A stretch of DNA of 64,000 nucleotides from Pseudomonadota bacterium (GCA_018241725.1 JAFEDI010000138.1:124001-188000); one strand, 5' to 3'. Counted from the stretch's first letter, positions 9,201 to 18,512 are shown. Notes: a model not told the origin generated them from the sequence alone. Made by a program: numbers and translations.

Positions 9201-11214
9201 AAGCGCTGAGACGACAGCGGCCTTACGATTCGTCCGTTAGCAATAACGGACGTGGATTGAAACGAGGCCGACCTCGTCCAGCGCGGCGTGGCTGCCTGAT
9301 TCGTCCGTTAGCAATAACGGACGTGGATTGAAACTTCGGCGCCCTCGCCATTAAGCGCGAAGCCAGCACGATTCGTCCGTTAGCAATAACGGACGTGGAT
9401 TGAAACCCATCCAAAGTTGGGGAGCTCGGCGGCGGCTCGGAGATTCGTCCGTTAGCAATAACGGACGTGGATTGAAACGAATTCGTCGCCGTACTGATTT
9501 GGGAAGATCTCACGATTCGTCCGTTAGCAATAACGGACGTGGATTGAAACTTCGTGATTACGACAGTGAACTGGTCTGCCGTGATGGATTCGTCCGTTAG
9601 CAATAACGGACGTGGATTGAAACTTCGCCTTGGGCCGCACAGCCAGGAAGCGGAACGGGAGATTCGTCCGTTAGCAATAACGGACGTGGATTGAAACGCC
9701 AGTGCTTCATCGAACATGCAGCGCGCCTCGACGATTCGTCCGTTAGCAATAACGGACGTGGATTGAAACCGTCTCGCGTTGCGTAATCAGCAAGCGGGTA
9801 AGCGATTCGTCCGTTAGCAATAACGGACGTGGATTGAAACCGCAAATGCGGCGCCGTGCTGCGGATAGCTGGCCTGATTCGTCCGTTAGCAATAACGGAC
9901 GTGGATTGAAACCTTGCGGCGTCTGTGTCTTGAGCCAATGGTCGTAGATTCGTCCGTTAGCAATAACGGACGTGGATTGAAACCCCGTCGCGGCGCCTCC
10001 AGTCGCGGCGCATCTGACGGATTCGTCCGTTAGCAATAACGGACGTGGATTGAAACCGGTCGAGGCCATGCGCGGCGTGCAGGATCAGGTCGCGATTCGT
10101 CCGTTAGCAATAACGGACGTGGATTGAAACGGCATTGATGCGCTTCCGTTCTTCGCCTTCCGGGAGATTCGTCCGTTAGCAATAACGGACGTGGATTGAA
10201 ACCGTGGGGGTCGTTGGCATCGTGAGGGTGCCGAGGCGGGATTCGTCCGTTAGCAATAACGGACGTGGATTGAAACAACAAGGGGAACCCGGCCAACCCG
10301 AACCGCAGCCGATTCGTCCGTTAGCAATAACGGACGTGGATTGAAACAGATCACCGGCCGCGCCAACTACCGGGCCTGCAGCGATTCGTCCGTTAGCAAT
10401 AACGGACGTGGATTGAAACGAGTGCCATCAGTCCCCCGTGTAGAAATTGAAGCTGATTCGTCCGTTAGCAATAACGGACGTGGATTGAAACTACCTCGAC
10501 GACTGCCGGCGGATCTACGCCGCCATCCGATTCGTCCGTTAGCAATAACGGACGTGGATTGAAACCACCTTGATAACCCCGCCGTCGAACCAGCAGCCGG
10601 ATTCGTCCGTTAGCAATAACGGACGTGGATTGAAACGTCTAGGTACAGGTGGATTGGCTTCATGTCGGCCTGATTCGTCCGTTAGCAATAACGGACGTGG
10701 ATTGAAACTGGTCGTTTCAGCCGCTCTCGGCGTTCAAGCAAAAGATTCGTCCGTTAGCAATAACGGACGTGGATTGAAACCCTCACGGCATCGACGATAC
10801 CGTGGCCCGCCTTGAAGATTCGTCCGTTAGCAATAACGGACGTGGATTGAAACAGCGTACCCACACCGTATGCTGCATCCGTGCCGCGGATTCGTCCGTT
10901 AGCAATAACGGACGTGGATTGAAACCCTGCCAGCAAGCAGCACCTGCTATATCGAGGCCACCGATTCGTCCGTTAGCAATAACGGACGTGGATTGAAACG
11001 ATATACGAGCCGCTGTAAGACCATGCGCCGACCGATTCGTCCGTTAGCAATAACGGACGTGGATTGAAACTCTCGTTGTGGCGAGTAACGTCGCCACTCT
11101 GACGGAGATTCGTCCGTTAGCAATAACGGACGTGGATTGAAACCAGGGCATCAGGATGTTCGGCGGACGGCTCGAATGATTCGTCCGTTAGCAATAACGG
11201 ACGTGGATTGAGAC
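3239..11214 (+). CRISPR. Type I-C CRISPR array, 111 repeats and 110 spacers
   Basis: I counted 111 copies of a 37-bp repeat by position. It begins GATTCGTCCGTTAG and ends GTGGATTGAAAC, the type I-C 3' handle. Within it CGTCCGTTA-GCAA-TAACGGACG makes a perfect 9-bp stem with a GCAA tetraloop, the structure expected for Cas5c processing. All copies look identical except the last (11178-11214), which ends GAGAC instead of GAAAC; that places the leader end at 3239. Spacers are mostly 33-37 nt. Two are long: 40 nt at 4495-4534 and 44 nt at 7094-7137. Repeat GC is about 46 percent, lower than the surrounding chromosome. Confidence 0.99.
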
Positions 11215-11560
11215 CTGATGAGCTACCAAGGAAGGGCCCTGCGCCCCGCCTGCTACGTCTGCGCACCCTGATCGACCGGGACGACGACACCGAATTGGTC
11301 CTCGGAGCGACAGCATGAGCGCCGCCTACGACTGCTTACGCTCCCGACGCCCTCAAGGCGTCCATGCAGACCCGCCTCTCCCGCAAGCCGCGCAGCGGCG
11401 CCGGGCCGGAAGCCTGATCGCCCCTCCGCCAGCCGGCCGTCCGGCGCACCCTGCCACCACCCACGCTCATTCGCCCGCCTCCCGCCGAAGCGCTCCGCAC
11501 ATGCAGACCCGCCCCGCCGGACACCCCCGGCAACCGATCCGGCAATCCCGGAATCCGCCC
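11215..11560. other. Post-array DNA without a clear gene, possible gene remnant
   Basis: No convincing coding region was found. One plus-strand frame stays open out of the last repeat and encodes LLRLRTLIDRDDDTELVLG before a stop at about 11318; it has no start codon and looks like the tail of a lost gene, though I do not recognise it. The 14-mer CATGCAGACCCGCC occurs twice (about 11363 and 11500). Longer open frames here have no family signature and low-complexity R/G/P/S composition, typical of chance frames in GC-rich DNA. Confidence 0.4.
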
Positions 11561-11578
11561 CGACCTTCCGCAAGCTCC

Positions 11579-11883
11579 TCGCGAGGAGCCCGGCAAGTGT
11601 CCTGCCCCATCCGCGAGTCCCTCGCGAGTACCTCCGGGACAGACCGCCCCAATCCCGCCGATACACCCACCCTGTCCGGGAACTCCTCGCGACGAGCCCG
11701 GAGATACTCGCGAGAATCGCCGGGATAGGGGCCGCCTGTCCGGGAGAGGGTGCCGGGCAGCCCTGAGACAGCCCTGTCCTATCGTCCATACTCAAGCGAG
11801 AGCTTCCGCTACAGGACGGACCACCCCGGCGAGGGTCGCGAGTATCTCCGGGAGGGTCGCGACTACCTCGGCGGGGGTCGCGA
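11579..11883. repeat. Degenerate 21-bp-period repeat region with TCGCGA cores
   Basis: TCGCGA occurs at 11579, 11622, 11687, 11708, 11836, 11857 and 11878. Three adjacent pairs are exactly 21 bp apart (11687-11708, 11836-11857, 11857-11878), and the other gaps are close to multiples of 21. Around the cores lie GGAGGGTCGCGACTACCTC-type units. On the minus strand one frame gives seven-residue hydrophobic units (ATPAEVVATLPEI, then LATLAGVV), so it may be the wreck of a coding repeat. No gene call is supported, and no function is evident. Confidence 0.6.
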
Positions 11884-12095
11884 GCCATGCGGCGGCAGGG
11901 AAGCGCGTGGCGTCAAGACTGGGGAGAACTTCCATCTGGCGGCCGGGCAAGCCCGCGCGCAAACCGATGAGCCGGATGGCCGGCGCGACCTCGTCGCGCC
12001 GGCGCTGAACGCCGGCAGTCCGACACGACAGGCCCCGATGCAAGCTTTTTGCGTTATACCTGCCGCTCCCTCTGACTGGCTCGCCGGAGTTGCCC

Positions 12096-12641
12096 GTGAA
12101 TCCGCTCCTCAGTATCGCCCTCGCCCTGGGTCTTGCCGGGCTGTTGTTCTTTGCCTATCGCCGCATCGGCGCCGCCTACGGCCTGCGCGGCGGGCTGGCG
12201 CTGATCGCGCTGGTGCTGCTGGCCGTCAATCCGCTCTACCGGATGGCAGCGGTCGGCTATCTGCAGGTGATCGCCAACCAGCATCCGGCCATCGTGGCCA
12301 ATCCGTACTGGGATCTCTACTACACCTTCACGATCTTCCTGACCGCGGCGGCGCTGGTGCTCAGCGTGTATGGCGGCGTCGGCGTGCTGACCGGGCGCCG
12401 GCGCTCGATTGTCTGGCGTGCGCTGATCGCGCTGTGGGTATCGGGACCGCTGGTGAATGCACTGTACCTGTTCGTCGCCGGCCGGGTGGCCGCGCTGGCG
12501 GCCGTGCCGGCGCCGGACTTCATGCTGGGCATGCTGCCGCCGCTGGCCATCAGCCTGCTGGCGACGGCCTACCTGCTGACGGCAGTGCAGGTACGAGCGG
12601 TCTATGCCGACGCGGCGGAGATCGAGACACCTTCGGCCTGA
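12096..12641 (+). CDS. Small integral membrane protein, unrecognised
   Basis: A 181-residue hydrophobic protein that I cannot place in a family. About five membrane helices are visible, near residues 4-18, 31-47, 76-97, 106-124 and 145-166, joined by short loops; the loop after the third helix is basic (GRRRS) and the C-terminus ends acidic (DAAEIETPSA). I chose the GTG at 12096 because GGAG at 12085-12088 lies 7 nt upstream; a TTG two codons earlier is too close to that site. The last 40 bp overlap the 3' end of the convergent GGDEF/EAL gene. It is the first intact gene after the array and its debris. Confidence 0.7.
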   Translation: MNPLLSIALALGLAGLLFFAYRRIGAAYGLRGGLALIALVLLAVNPLYRMAAVGYLQVIANQHPAIVANPYWDLYYTFTIFLTAAALVLSVYGGVGVLTGRRRSIVWRALIALWVSGPLVNALYLFVAGRVAALAAVPAPDFMLGMLPPLAISLLATAYLLTAVQVRAVYADAAEIETPSA

Positions 12642-15019
12642 AGCGCCACCGCGTCGAACACCGGCACGGTTTCCGGCAGCGGCGACGGCACATGCACGGC
12701 GAAGCCCTGGGCGTAATCCACGCCCAGGCTCTGCACTACATCAAGGACCGCCTCGCTGCCGACGAATTCGGCGATGGTGGCGAGGCCATGCACCTGGGCG
12801 ACCCGCACCATCGATTCGACCACCGCGTGGTCGGCGGCGTCGCTGTCCGCATGCTTGACGAACATGCCGTCGATCTTCAGGTAATCCACCTTGAACTGCT
12901 TGAGGTAGCCGAAGGACGACAGGCCGCTGCCGAAGTCGTCGAGGGCCAGCGCGCAACCCAGGCTGTGGGCGAAGTCGATGAACTCGAAGGCCCTCTCGAT
13001 GCGTGCGATGGCACAGCTCTCGGTGATTTCGAAGCTGATGCAGGCCGGGTCGATCGCATTGCGCGCGAAGGTGTCACGGATGAAATCCGGCAGCTCCTCG
13101 TCAGCCAGCGTCGCACCGGACAGGTTGATCGCCACCCGCGGCAGCGCAGTGGCGCCAGCCGCCACCCAGCCGGCAATGGCGCGGCAGGTGTTCTCGATGA
13201 CCCAACGGTCCACGAATGGCATCAGGTTGTAGCGCTCGGCGGCCGGGATGAAATAAGCCGGTGCGATGATCCGGCCATCCTCACCGACCATGCGGACGAG
13301 GATCTCCAGGTGGTCCCGGTGCCCCGGCCGCAGGGAACGGTAACGCTGGTGATACAGCGCAAAGCGGCCCTGCTCCAGCGCCGCCGAGATCTGCGGCAAG
13401 GACATGAACTCCGCTTGCCGGGCACGGAAGTAGTCGTCGGTCGGCACGAAGACCTGCACCCGGTTGCGGCCGCGCTCCTTGGCCGCGTAGCAGGCGGTAT
13501 CGGCGGCGATCAGCAGATCGGTGATGGTGGCGAGGCTGGGTGAGGATTCGACGATGCCGACACTGGCGCCGATGCGGAAGACCTTGCCTTCCCACGTGAA
13601 GGGTATTGCGCGGATGTCATCGATGATCAGCTGGGCGCGACGCACCGCTTCGTCGAGGCTCACGCCGCGCATGATCAGGCCGAACTCGTCGCCGCCCAGG
13701 CGGGCCAGGTAGCCGAAGGAGAAGCGGGTCTGCATCGCCTGGGCCAGGTTCTGCAGCAGGCTGTCGCCGGCCGAATGGCCGCAGGCGTCGTTGACGGCCT
13801 TGAACTGGTCCAGGTCGATGTAGACCAGGATCACCTTTTCGCGGCTGTGCGCCGCCTCTTCCAGCGAGCGGGTCAGCTGGTTCTCGAAGGCGCGGCGGTT
13901 GTAAAGCCCGGTCAAAGGATCGTGGGAAGCGTGGAAGGCCAGCTCCTCGGTGACGAAGTGCTGCACCGTGATGTCGCGCAGGCTGGAGCGGTAGCCCAGG
14001 CTGCTGCCGTCGTCGGCATGGATCGGCTGCCAGGACATGGCCACCCAGATCACCTGGCCGTCCTTGCGCTGCACGCGGAACTCCAGGTCCTGCCCGGTCT
14101 GGCCGGCGAGCGCCCACTGGTGCTGGTTGTGCACCAGCTCTCGGTCGTCCGGCAACACCAGCGGCAGCGGGAAATTCTCCAGCGCCAGGCATTCCGGCGG
14201 CGTGTAGCCGGTCAGGCGCTCCACCGCCGGGTTCACCCAGCGCAGCCGGCCATCAGGCCCGAACCAGTTCTCCCATGCATAGGTGTGGTCGGCAATGGCT
14301 CGGAAACGCTGCTCGCTGTCGCTCAGCTCGGCGATGCGTTGGCGCACCGCATCGGTCATCGCGTTGAAACTGTGGGCCAGCAGGCCCACTTCGTCGCGGG
14401 TGCGGTAATCGAGCCTGACACTGAAATCCCCATCCGCCACACGCGCGCTGGCCTCGGCCAGATTGACCAGGTGGCGGGTCAGCCAGTAACCGGTGGCAAG
14501 CAGCAGTAGAAAGCTCAGGCTCAGTTCGACCAGCGCGATCAGGCTGCCCTGGCGGAACAGCGCCGCCTTGGCGGCCTCGATGTAGGACGTGGACAGGCCG
14601 TAATGCACCGCGCCATAGACCTGCCCTTGCAGCTCCACGTCGAAGACCACGTGATAAACGCCGCTGCCATTGAAGCCATGCGACGCTTCCGGCAAGCCAA
14701 CGGTGCCATCCCAGCCTGAAGCGGCCAGCACCTGGCCGCGGGGGTCCGTGACGGCCAGGTAGCTGACGTCGTCGGAGACCTGCCAGCCGTCGAGGATGTC
14801 GCGCAGCGTGGCGTAGTCGCGTGCTGCCAGCGGCACCGCAACCGCCGTTTTGTAGGCCAGCTCGATGGCCTGGATGCGCACTTCGAGCTGGTGTTCCAAC
14901 TGGGCCTCGATCAGGCGCACGCCGTTACCGACCAGCAGCGCCAGCATCGTCGCCTCGATCAGCAGGCTGGCCAGCAGCAGCTTGCTGCGCAGGGAGCGGA
15001 AGAATGGCACGCGGATCAT
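12602..15019 (-). CDS. Membrane GGDEF/EAL c-di-GMP enzyme with HAMP and PAS domains
   Basis: An 805-aa cyclic-di-GMP turnover protein. Order: membrane helix ~12-33, periplasmic sensor ~35-155, second helix ~160-180, HAMP ~181-235, PAS ~240-357, GGDEF ~362-525 and EAL ~540-790. The cyclase motif LGGDEF (442-446) is intact; no RxxD inhibitory site is evident before it. The EAL motif reads EIL (E572), but the other phosphodiesterase residues look present: NLSG, FEITES, DDFGSG, DYLKID and AQGF. Both activities are therefore possible. Its start overlaps the PhnD-like gene by 4 bp (ATGA), so the two are translationally coupled, and that binding protein may feed the periplasmic sensor. The 3' end overlaps the membrane protein gene by 40 bp. 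Confidence 0.93.
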   Translation of the reverse strand: MIRVPFFRSLRSKLLLASLLIEATMLALLVGNGVRLIEAQLEHQLEVRIQAIELAYKTAVAVPLAARDYATLRDILDGWQVSDDVSYLAVTDPRGQVLAASGWDGTVGLPEASHGFNGSGVYHVVFDVELQGQVYGAVHYGLSTSYIEAAKAALFRQGSLIALVELSLSFLLLLATGYWLTRHLVNLAEASARVADGDFSVRLDYRTRDEVGLLAHSFNAMTDAVRQRIAELSDSEQRFRAIADHTYAWENWFGPDGRLRWVNPAVERLTGYTPPECLALENFPLPLVLPDDRELVHNQHQWALAGQTGQDLEFRVQRKDGQVIWVAMSWQPIHADDGSSLGYRSSLRDITVQHFVTEELAFHASHDPLTGLYNRRAFENQLTRSLEEAAHSREKVILVYIDLDQFKAVNDACGHSAGDSLLQNLAQAMQTRFSFGYLARLGGDEFGLIMRGVSLDEAVRRAQLIIDDIRAIPFTWEGKVFRIGASVGIVESSPSLATITDLLIAADTACYAAKERGRNRVQVFVPTDDYFRARQAEFMSLPQISAALEQGRFALYHQRYRSLRPGHRDHLEILVRMVGEDGRIIAPAYFIPAAERYNLMPFVDRWVIENTCRAIAGWVAAGATALPRVAINLSGATLADEELPDFIRDTFARNAIDPACISFEITESCAIARIERAFEFIDFAHSLGCALALDDFGSGLSSFGYLKQFKVDYLKIDGMFVKHADSDAADHAVVESMVRVAQVHGLATIAEFVGSEAVLDVVQSLGVDYAQGFAVHVPSPLPETVPVFDAVALQAEGVSISAASA

Positions 15020-15885
15020 TGCGGACGGTTCTGCTCCATGAGCTGCCGCAAGGTGGCCAAGTAGGGCTTATAGACCGCCAGTTCGCCGGCATCCAGGTCT
15101 TCGAAACCGATGTAGGAAGTTTCCCGGAAGAAGGCCTGGCCCTCCGGGGCACTCTCAAAGGCGCGCAACGCGTCCTTGAGGCGCTGCAGCTCGGCCGGCC
15201 CCAGCCGCTTGTGGGCCATGAACAGCACATGGGGCAGCCGGATCTCCGACGAGAAATAGCGCAGGCGCTGACGCACGTCCTCCGGCACCTGGCCGAGCAG
15301 CGTCGTCGTCGTGATCGCGCCATCCGCATCGCCGACCGCCACCGCGGCGATCGCCGCGCCATGGGTGGGACGCTCCTGCAGCACGAAGTCCTTGTCCGGG
15401 CGCATACCCTTCTCGCCCAGCCACTTGAGGCCGGCGATGGACGCAAAGGCGATGCGGTTGGCGATCGCGATACGCCGTCCACGCAAACCCTTCGCGTCGG
15501 CGGCCGCATCGTCCTTGCGCACCACCATGATCGGCTCCATACGGGCCTTGTAGTGGTACAGCGGCACATAACCCTTGTCGAGCGCCATCAGACCGAAATG
15601 CGGCGGGGTGATCATCAGGTCGTAGTGGCCGTCCAGCTGTTCGCGCAGGAAGCCCTGATAGTCCGGTGCGGTGAAGATTTCAACCGGCCGCCCGAGGCGC
15701 GTCTGCAGGAACTGGCGCAGGGGCTGGTGGGTCTTCATCAACGCCAGCGTGCTGTTGAAGGGCAGGATGCCGAAACGCAGGGCCGTCCCGTCGGCGGCCA
15801 GCGCCGGGCCGGCCAGCATCATGAGGACCAGCAGTAGCCACGTACGCCAGACCTTCGCACATACCCCACTGCATTGCGCTGTCAT
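15016..15885 (-). CDS. PhnD-like periplasmic substrate-binding protein
   Basis: A 289-aa periplasmic binding protein of the phosphate/phosphite/phosphonate (PhnD) type. The signal peptide runs MTAQCSG... through WLLLVLMMLAGPALA with cleavage likely after ALA. Typical segments follow: LRFGILPFNS at the start of lobe 1, YDLMITPPHFGLMAL, LRGRRIAIANRIAFAS, and ADGAITTTTLL. I chose the ATG at 15885 because GGAG lies 9 nt upstream; an ATG five codons earlier (15900) is possible. No ABC permease or ATPase gene is adjacent. Instead the stop overlaps the GGDEF/EAL start, which suggests a ligand-sensing role for signalling rather than transport. The ligand is unknown. Confidence 0.85.
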   Translation of the reverse strand: MTAQCSGVCAKVWRTWLLLVLMMLAGPALAADGTALRFGILPFNSTLALMKTHQPLRQFLQTRLGRPVEIFTAPDYQGFLREQLDGHYDLMITPPHFGLMALDKGYVPLYHYKARMEPIMVVRKDDAAADAKGLRGRRIAIANRIAFASIAGLKWLGEKGMRPDKDFVLQERPTHGAAIAAVAVGDADGAITTTTLLGQVPEDVRQRLRYFSSEIRLPHVLFMAHKRLGPAELQRLKDALRAFESAPEGQAFFRETSYIGFEDLDAGELAVYKPYLATLRQLMEQNRPQ

Positions 15886-16147
15886 CTCGCCACACTCCAT
15901 TCGTACAATGGGACTCACTCGAGGGGTCGCAGGACCGCAGCGTCCGAAAAACAGACATGCAAGGCCTATCGGCCGGGCCGCTTGCAACTTGATTGCCGTC
16001 ACGGCAATTGCTGCGGTGCAACCACGGCATCCGTCATGGCGCGCAGCTTACCGATTCGGCCTGCCACCCCCCATGCAGAAATCCACGGCCGGCACGATTT
16101 ACCTGCCGGCTACCGACTTTTCGATGCCATCCGGACCATTCATCCCC

Positions 16148-16957
16148 ATGTACCCACGTCGTCTGAAAATCCACCACCATCCCGCAACGCACACCACGAC
16201 CCGTCCGCCGCTGCTGTTCGTGCACGGCGGCTATACCAACGCCCTGTGCTGGGAACACAATTTCATTCCGTATTTCAACCAGCATGGTTATGACGCCTAC
16301 GCGCTGGACCTGTCCGGCCACGGTGGCAGCGAAGGGCGCGAGCGGCTGGACGAGTTCAGCCTGGCCGACTTCGCCGACGACCTGGCCCAGGCGGTGGAAA
16401 GCCTGCCCGCCACGCCGGTTCTGATCGGCCACTCGATGGGCACCCTGGTTGTGCAGCGCTATCTGGCCCACGGCCCGGCAGCCGGGGTGGCGCTGCTGGC
16501 GCCGGTGCCACCCACCGGCACCGGCGGCTCGGCCGGACGGCTGGCCCTGCAGCAGCCGGATTTCTTCCGCGAGCTGCCCAACGTGGTGGCCGGCCGGCCG
16601 ACGGAGCACACCCTGCGCATCATGGCGGAGGTGTATTTCTCGCCCGACATGCCACGCCAGGACGTGCTGCAGTACATGCCGATGATCCAGCCCGAATCGG
16701 AACAGGCGATTGCCGAGATGGTCGCGCTGCCCTTCACGCCGGCGGGCCGCCGGCCGGACATTCCGGCGCTGGTGATGGGCGGGCGGGAGGACGCGGTGTT
16801 TCCGGCATCGATGCTGTTCTTCACCGCACTGCAGTGGAAAGCCCGCCAGGTCGTCATCGACGGCGCCGGCCACATGCTGATGCTCGATCCGCAATGGCCG
16901 CAGGCCGCTGCGGCGCTCGGCGATTGGCTGGACACGATTCCGTCGGCACAGGCTTGA
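16148..16957 (+). CDS. Alpha/beta hydrolase
   Basis: A 269-aa alpha/beta-hydrolase-fold enzyme resembling lysophospholipase or monoacylglycerol-lipase types. The oxyanion segment is LLFVHGGYTNA, the nucleophile elbow is GHSMG, the acid is in GGREDAVF and the histidine in DGAGHMLML. LDLSGHGGSEG is the usual loop between strand 4 and the elbow. The lid region (about 120-195) includes the PDMPRQDVLQYMPMIQPES stretch. The open frame extends far upstream, but the homologous part begins near MYPRRLKIH; ATG 16124 is an alternative start. The substrate cannot be read from sequence. It is divergent from the PhnD-like gene and seems to be a single transcription unit. Confidence 0.85.
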   Translation: MYPRRLKIHHHPATHTTTRPPLLFVHGGYTNALCWEHNFIPYFNQHGYDAYALDLSGHGGSEGRERLDEFSLADFADDLAQAVESLPATPVLIGHSMGTLVVQRYLAHGPAAGVALLAPVPPTGTGGSAGRLALQQPDFFRELPNVVAGRPTEHTLRIMAEVYFSPDMPRQDVLQYMPMIQPESEQAIAEMVALPFTPAGRRPDIPALVMGGREDAVFPASMLFFTALQWKARQVVIDGAGHMLMLDPQWPQAAAALGDWLDTIPSAQA

Positions 16958-16985
16958 ACCCGGCCGGCGGACTCCGCGCAGGAAT

Positions 16986-17468
16986 CTACGGACGGAGGAA
17001 ACCGCCCTCGACCCAGGCCGCCGCACTGGCCCGGTTGAGCTTGAAGCCGGCCTCCACGCGCACTTCGGCGATCACTTCGCCGAAGGCGTCGTGGGCGGCC
17101 AGCGTGGCATAGGGTTCGTAGTCGTCGGGCACGATGTCGAGGGTCACCTCCACCGGGCCGTCCCCGGTGCTCACCGTCATGCGCTTGTGCAGCAGCGCGT
17201 GCAGATGCTGCTCATGGCGGCGCAGCACCTCGGAGGCGGTCTTGACCAGGGTGTTGAAGGCGGCGGCGTCGAGGGGCTTGGGGTTCTTCTTGTCGCGGCC
17301 CATGGTCCACGGCCCGACCAGCGCCGGCTCGGCCTCGCCATGCTTGATCATCGCCACGGCCCAGCCGTCGTCGTCCTCGTTCTTGATGACCTTGGCGGTC
17401 CATCCGTTGTCGCACCACAGGCGGTCCTCCCGGACCACCTCAGGCAAATCGTCAGCATCGTGTGTCAT
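16986..17468 (-). CDS. Hypothetical protein, soluble, 160 aa
   Basis: A soluble 160-residue protein I do not recognise. Visible parts: an acidic N-terminus (MTHDADDLPEVVREDRLWCDNGW), a segment AVAMIKHGEAEPALVGPW, a helical middle (AFNTLVKTASEVLRRHEQHLHALLHK) and a C-terminal beta part with VEVTLDIVPDDYEPYATLAA. No signal peptide or membrane helix. Codon use and composition match the neighbours, and no other frame offers a better reading, so it is likely a real gene. It stands 30 bp downstream of the cupin gene on the same strand and may be cotranscribed with it. Confidence 0.7.
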   Translation of the reverse strand: MTHDADDLPEVVREDRLWCDNGWTAKVIKNEDDDGWAVAMIKHGEAEPALVGPWTMGRDKKNPKPLDAAAFNTLVKTASEVLRRHEQHLHALLHKRMTVSTGDGPVEVTLDIVPDDYEPYATLAAHDAFGEVIAEVRVEAGFKLNRASAAAWVEGGFLRP

Positions 17469-17498
17469 CGGCGCATTTTAGCCTGCGCCGGACCGCCC

Positions 17499-17858
17499 TC
17501 ACGCGCGGTCGAGCATCACGTAGCGCTTGCAGACCCGCTCCAGCACCTCGAAGGTGCCGGTAAAGCCAACCGGGATGATGCCGGCGTCGCCGGGGCCGAA
17601 CTCCCGCGCCACACCTTTGGCATCGACGATGCGCAGGCGACCGCTGATCACCTGAAAGAACTCGTGACGCCCGGGATGGAAGGCGATCCGCCAGGCGCCC
17701 GGCTCGCAACTCCAGTCGCCGATGGACAACGCGCCGTTATCGGCAACATAGCGCTCGGCGGTCAGGCGCCGCGGCGGTGTGCCGATTGCACGCTCGGCGG
17801 CGGGATGGTCTTCGACCGCGGCGGGCGCCGGGTCGGCAAAATGGATCACGGACGGCAC
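17499..17858 (-). CDS. Cupin-domain protein (DUF861/EutQ-like)
   Basis: A 119-aa single-domain cupin. The core runs from DWSCEPGAWRIAFHPGRHEFFQVISGRLRI to EFGPGDAGIIPVGFTGTFEVLE. GRHEFFQVISG is the first cupin motif (metal-binding H and E), and the second motif GDAGIIPVGFTGTFEV is the glycine/proline-rich form typical of the DUF861 group, whose members usually lack the full metal set. These proteins act as small sugar or ureidoglycolate-type enzymes or as sensors; no substrate is indicated here. Upstream is a helical signalling-like protein and downstream the 160-aa hypothetical, all on the minus strand. Confidence 0.8.
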   Translation of the reverse strand: MPSVIHFADPAPAAVEDHPAAERAIGTPPRRLTAERYVADNGALSIGDWSCEPGAWRIAFHPGRHEFFQVISGRLRIVDAKGVAREFGPGDAGIIPVGFTGTFEVLERVCKRYVMLDRA

Positions 17859-17945
17859 GGGAGATTCTCATATGCAGGCGGGTTCATTCGCCCGCTGCGG
17901 GTCAAGGGGAAATCCGATGGCGCATGGATTCACCCCTACGGGCGT

Positions 17946-18512
17946 TCAGAACAGTTCGACGTCGTCGCCCTTGTCCTTCATTTCGGCCTTGTAGTGGCTC
18001 AGGGCTTCCTTCACCGGCACGCCCTGCATCACCGCGTTGAACATCTCCACCTCTTCCCGGGTGGAATACTTGGCGCGGATCTTCTCCTGCAGCGCAACCC
18101 ACTCGAAGGGGTTGTAGAGCTTGCGCTGGTCGGTGACGAGACTGGACAGGGCCTCCAGGCTGTGGGACACGTGGGCCAGGCGCTGGCTGAGCTTGTCGTA
18201 GAACTGGAAGGCCATGATGGACTTCTGGACGCGCCCCGCCACCTCACCGGCATGGCCGATGAGGGATTCCTTCAGTTGGGCGGTGGCCGGCGTGTCCGGC
18301 AGTTGCTCGAGGGCGGAACCCATCATGCGCATGTAGCCGGCCATCGACGTGAAGGAGTCGGTCAGCACCTCCACCGAGCTGTTGCCTTCCTTCATCGCCG
18401 ACTCGATCTGCCCGACGGCCAGTTCGAGCAGCAGCACCGTCTCTCGGACCTGGCTCCAGTCCAGGTCGGGGGCGTGGGCGCTGGTGCCGCGGCGTTCTTC
18501 TTGTGCAGTCAT
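17946..18512 (-). CDS. Helical protein, possibly chemotaxis-related, function unassigned
   Basis: A 188-residue, largely alpha-helical, acidic protein. Long amphipathic helices cover residues ~18-70 (VRETVLLLELAVGQIESAMKE) and ~80-125. The stretch QKSIMAFQFYDKLSQRLAHV resembles the 'F.Q.YDxxSQRL' segment of CheZ-like and other taxis-associated helical-bundle proteins, but the CheZ catalytic signature is not clear, so I do not name it. The C-terminal half (LYNPFEWVALQEKIRAKYS, then EEVEMFNAVMQG) is probably a separate helical hairpin. No membrane segment. A role in signalling fits the many GGDEF, kinase and receiver genes of the window but is inference only. Confidence 0.6.
   Translation of the reverse strand: MTAQEERRGTSAHAPDLDWSQVRETVLLLELAVGQIESAMKEGNSSVEVLTDSFTSMAGYMRMMGSALEQLPDTPATAQLKESLIGHAGEVAGRVQKSIMAFQFYDKLSQRLAHVSHSLEALSSLVTDQRKLYNPFEWVALQEKIRAKYSTREEVEMFNAVMQGVPVKEALSHYKAEMKDKGDDVELF

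Noticed and set aside
3321-10996. Many open frames across the array, encoding repeated FQSTSVIANGRI-, SSVSNNGRGLK- or NPRPLLLTDES-type peptides.
   Set aside because: They are translations of the CRISPR repeat, which has no stop in several frames; the variable parts are spacers. None is a gene.
11253-12043. Long minus-strand frames in the region after the array.
   Set aside because: They have arginine/glycine-rich composition, no family motifs and overlap the 21-bp repeat DNA. They look like chance frames in GC-rich sequence.
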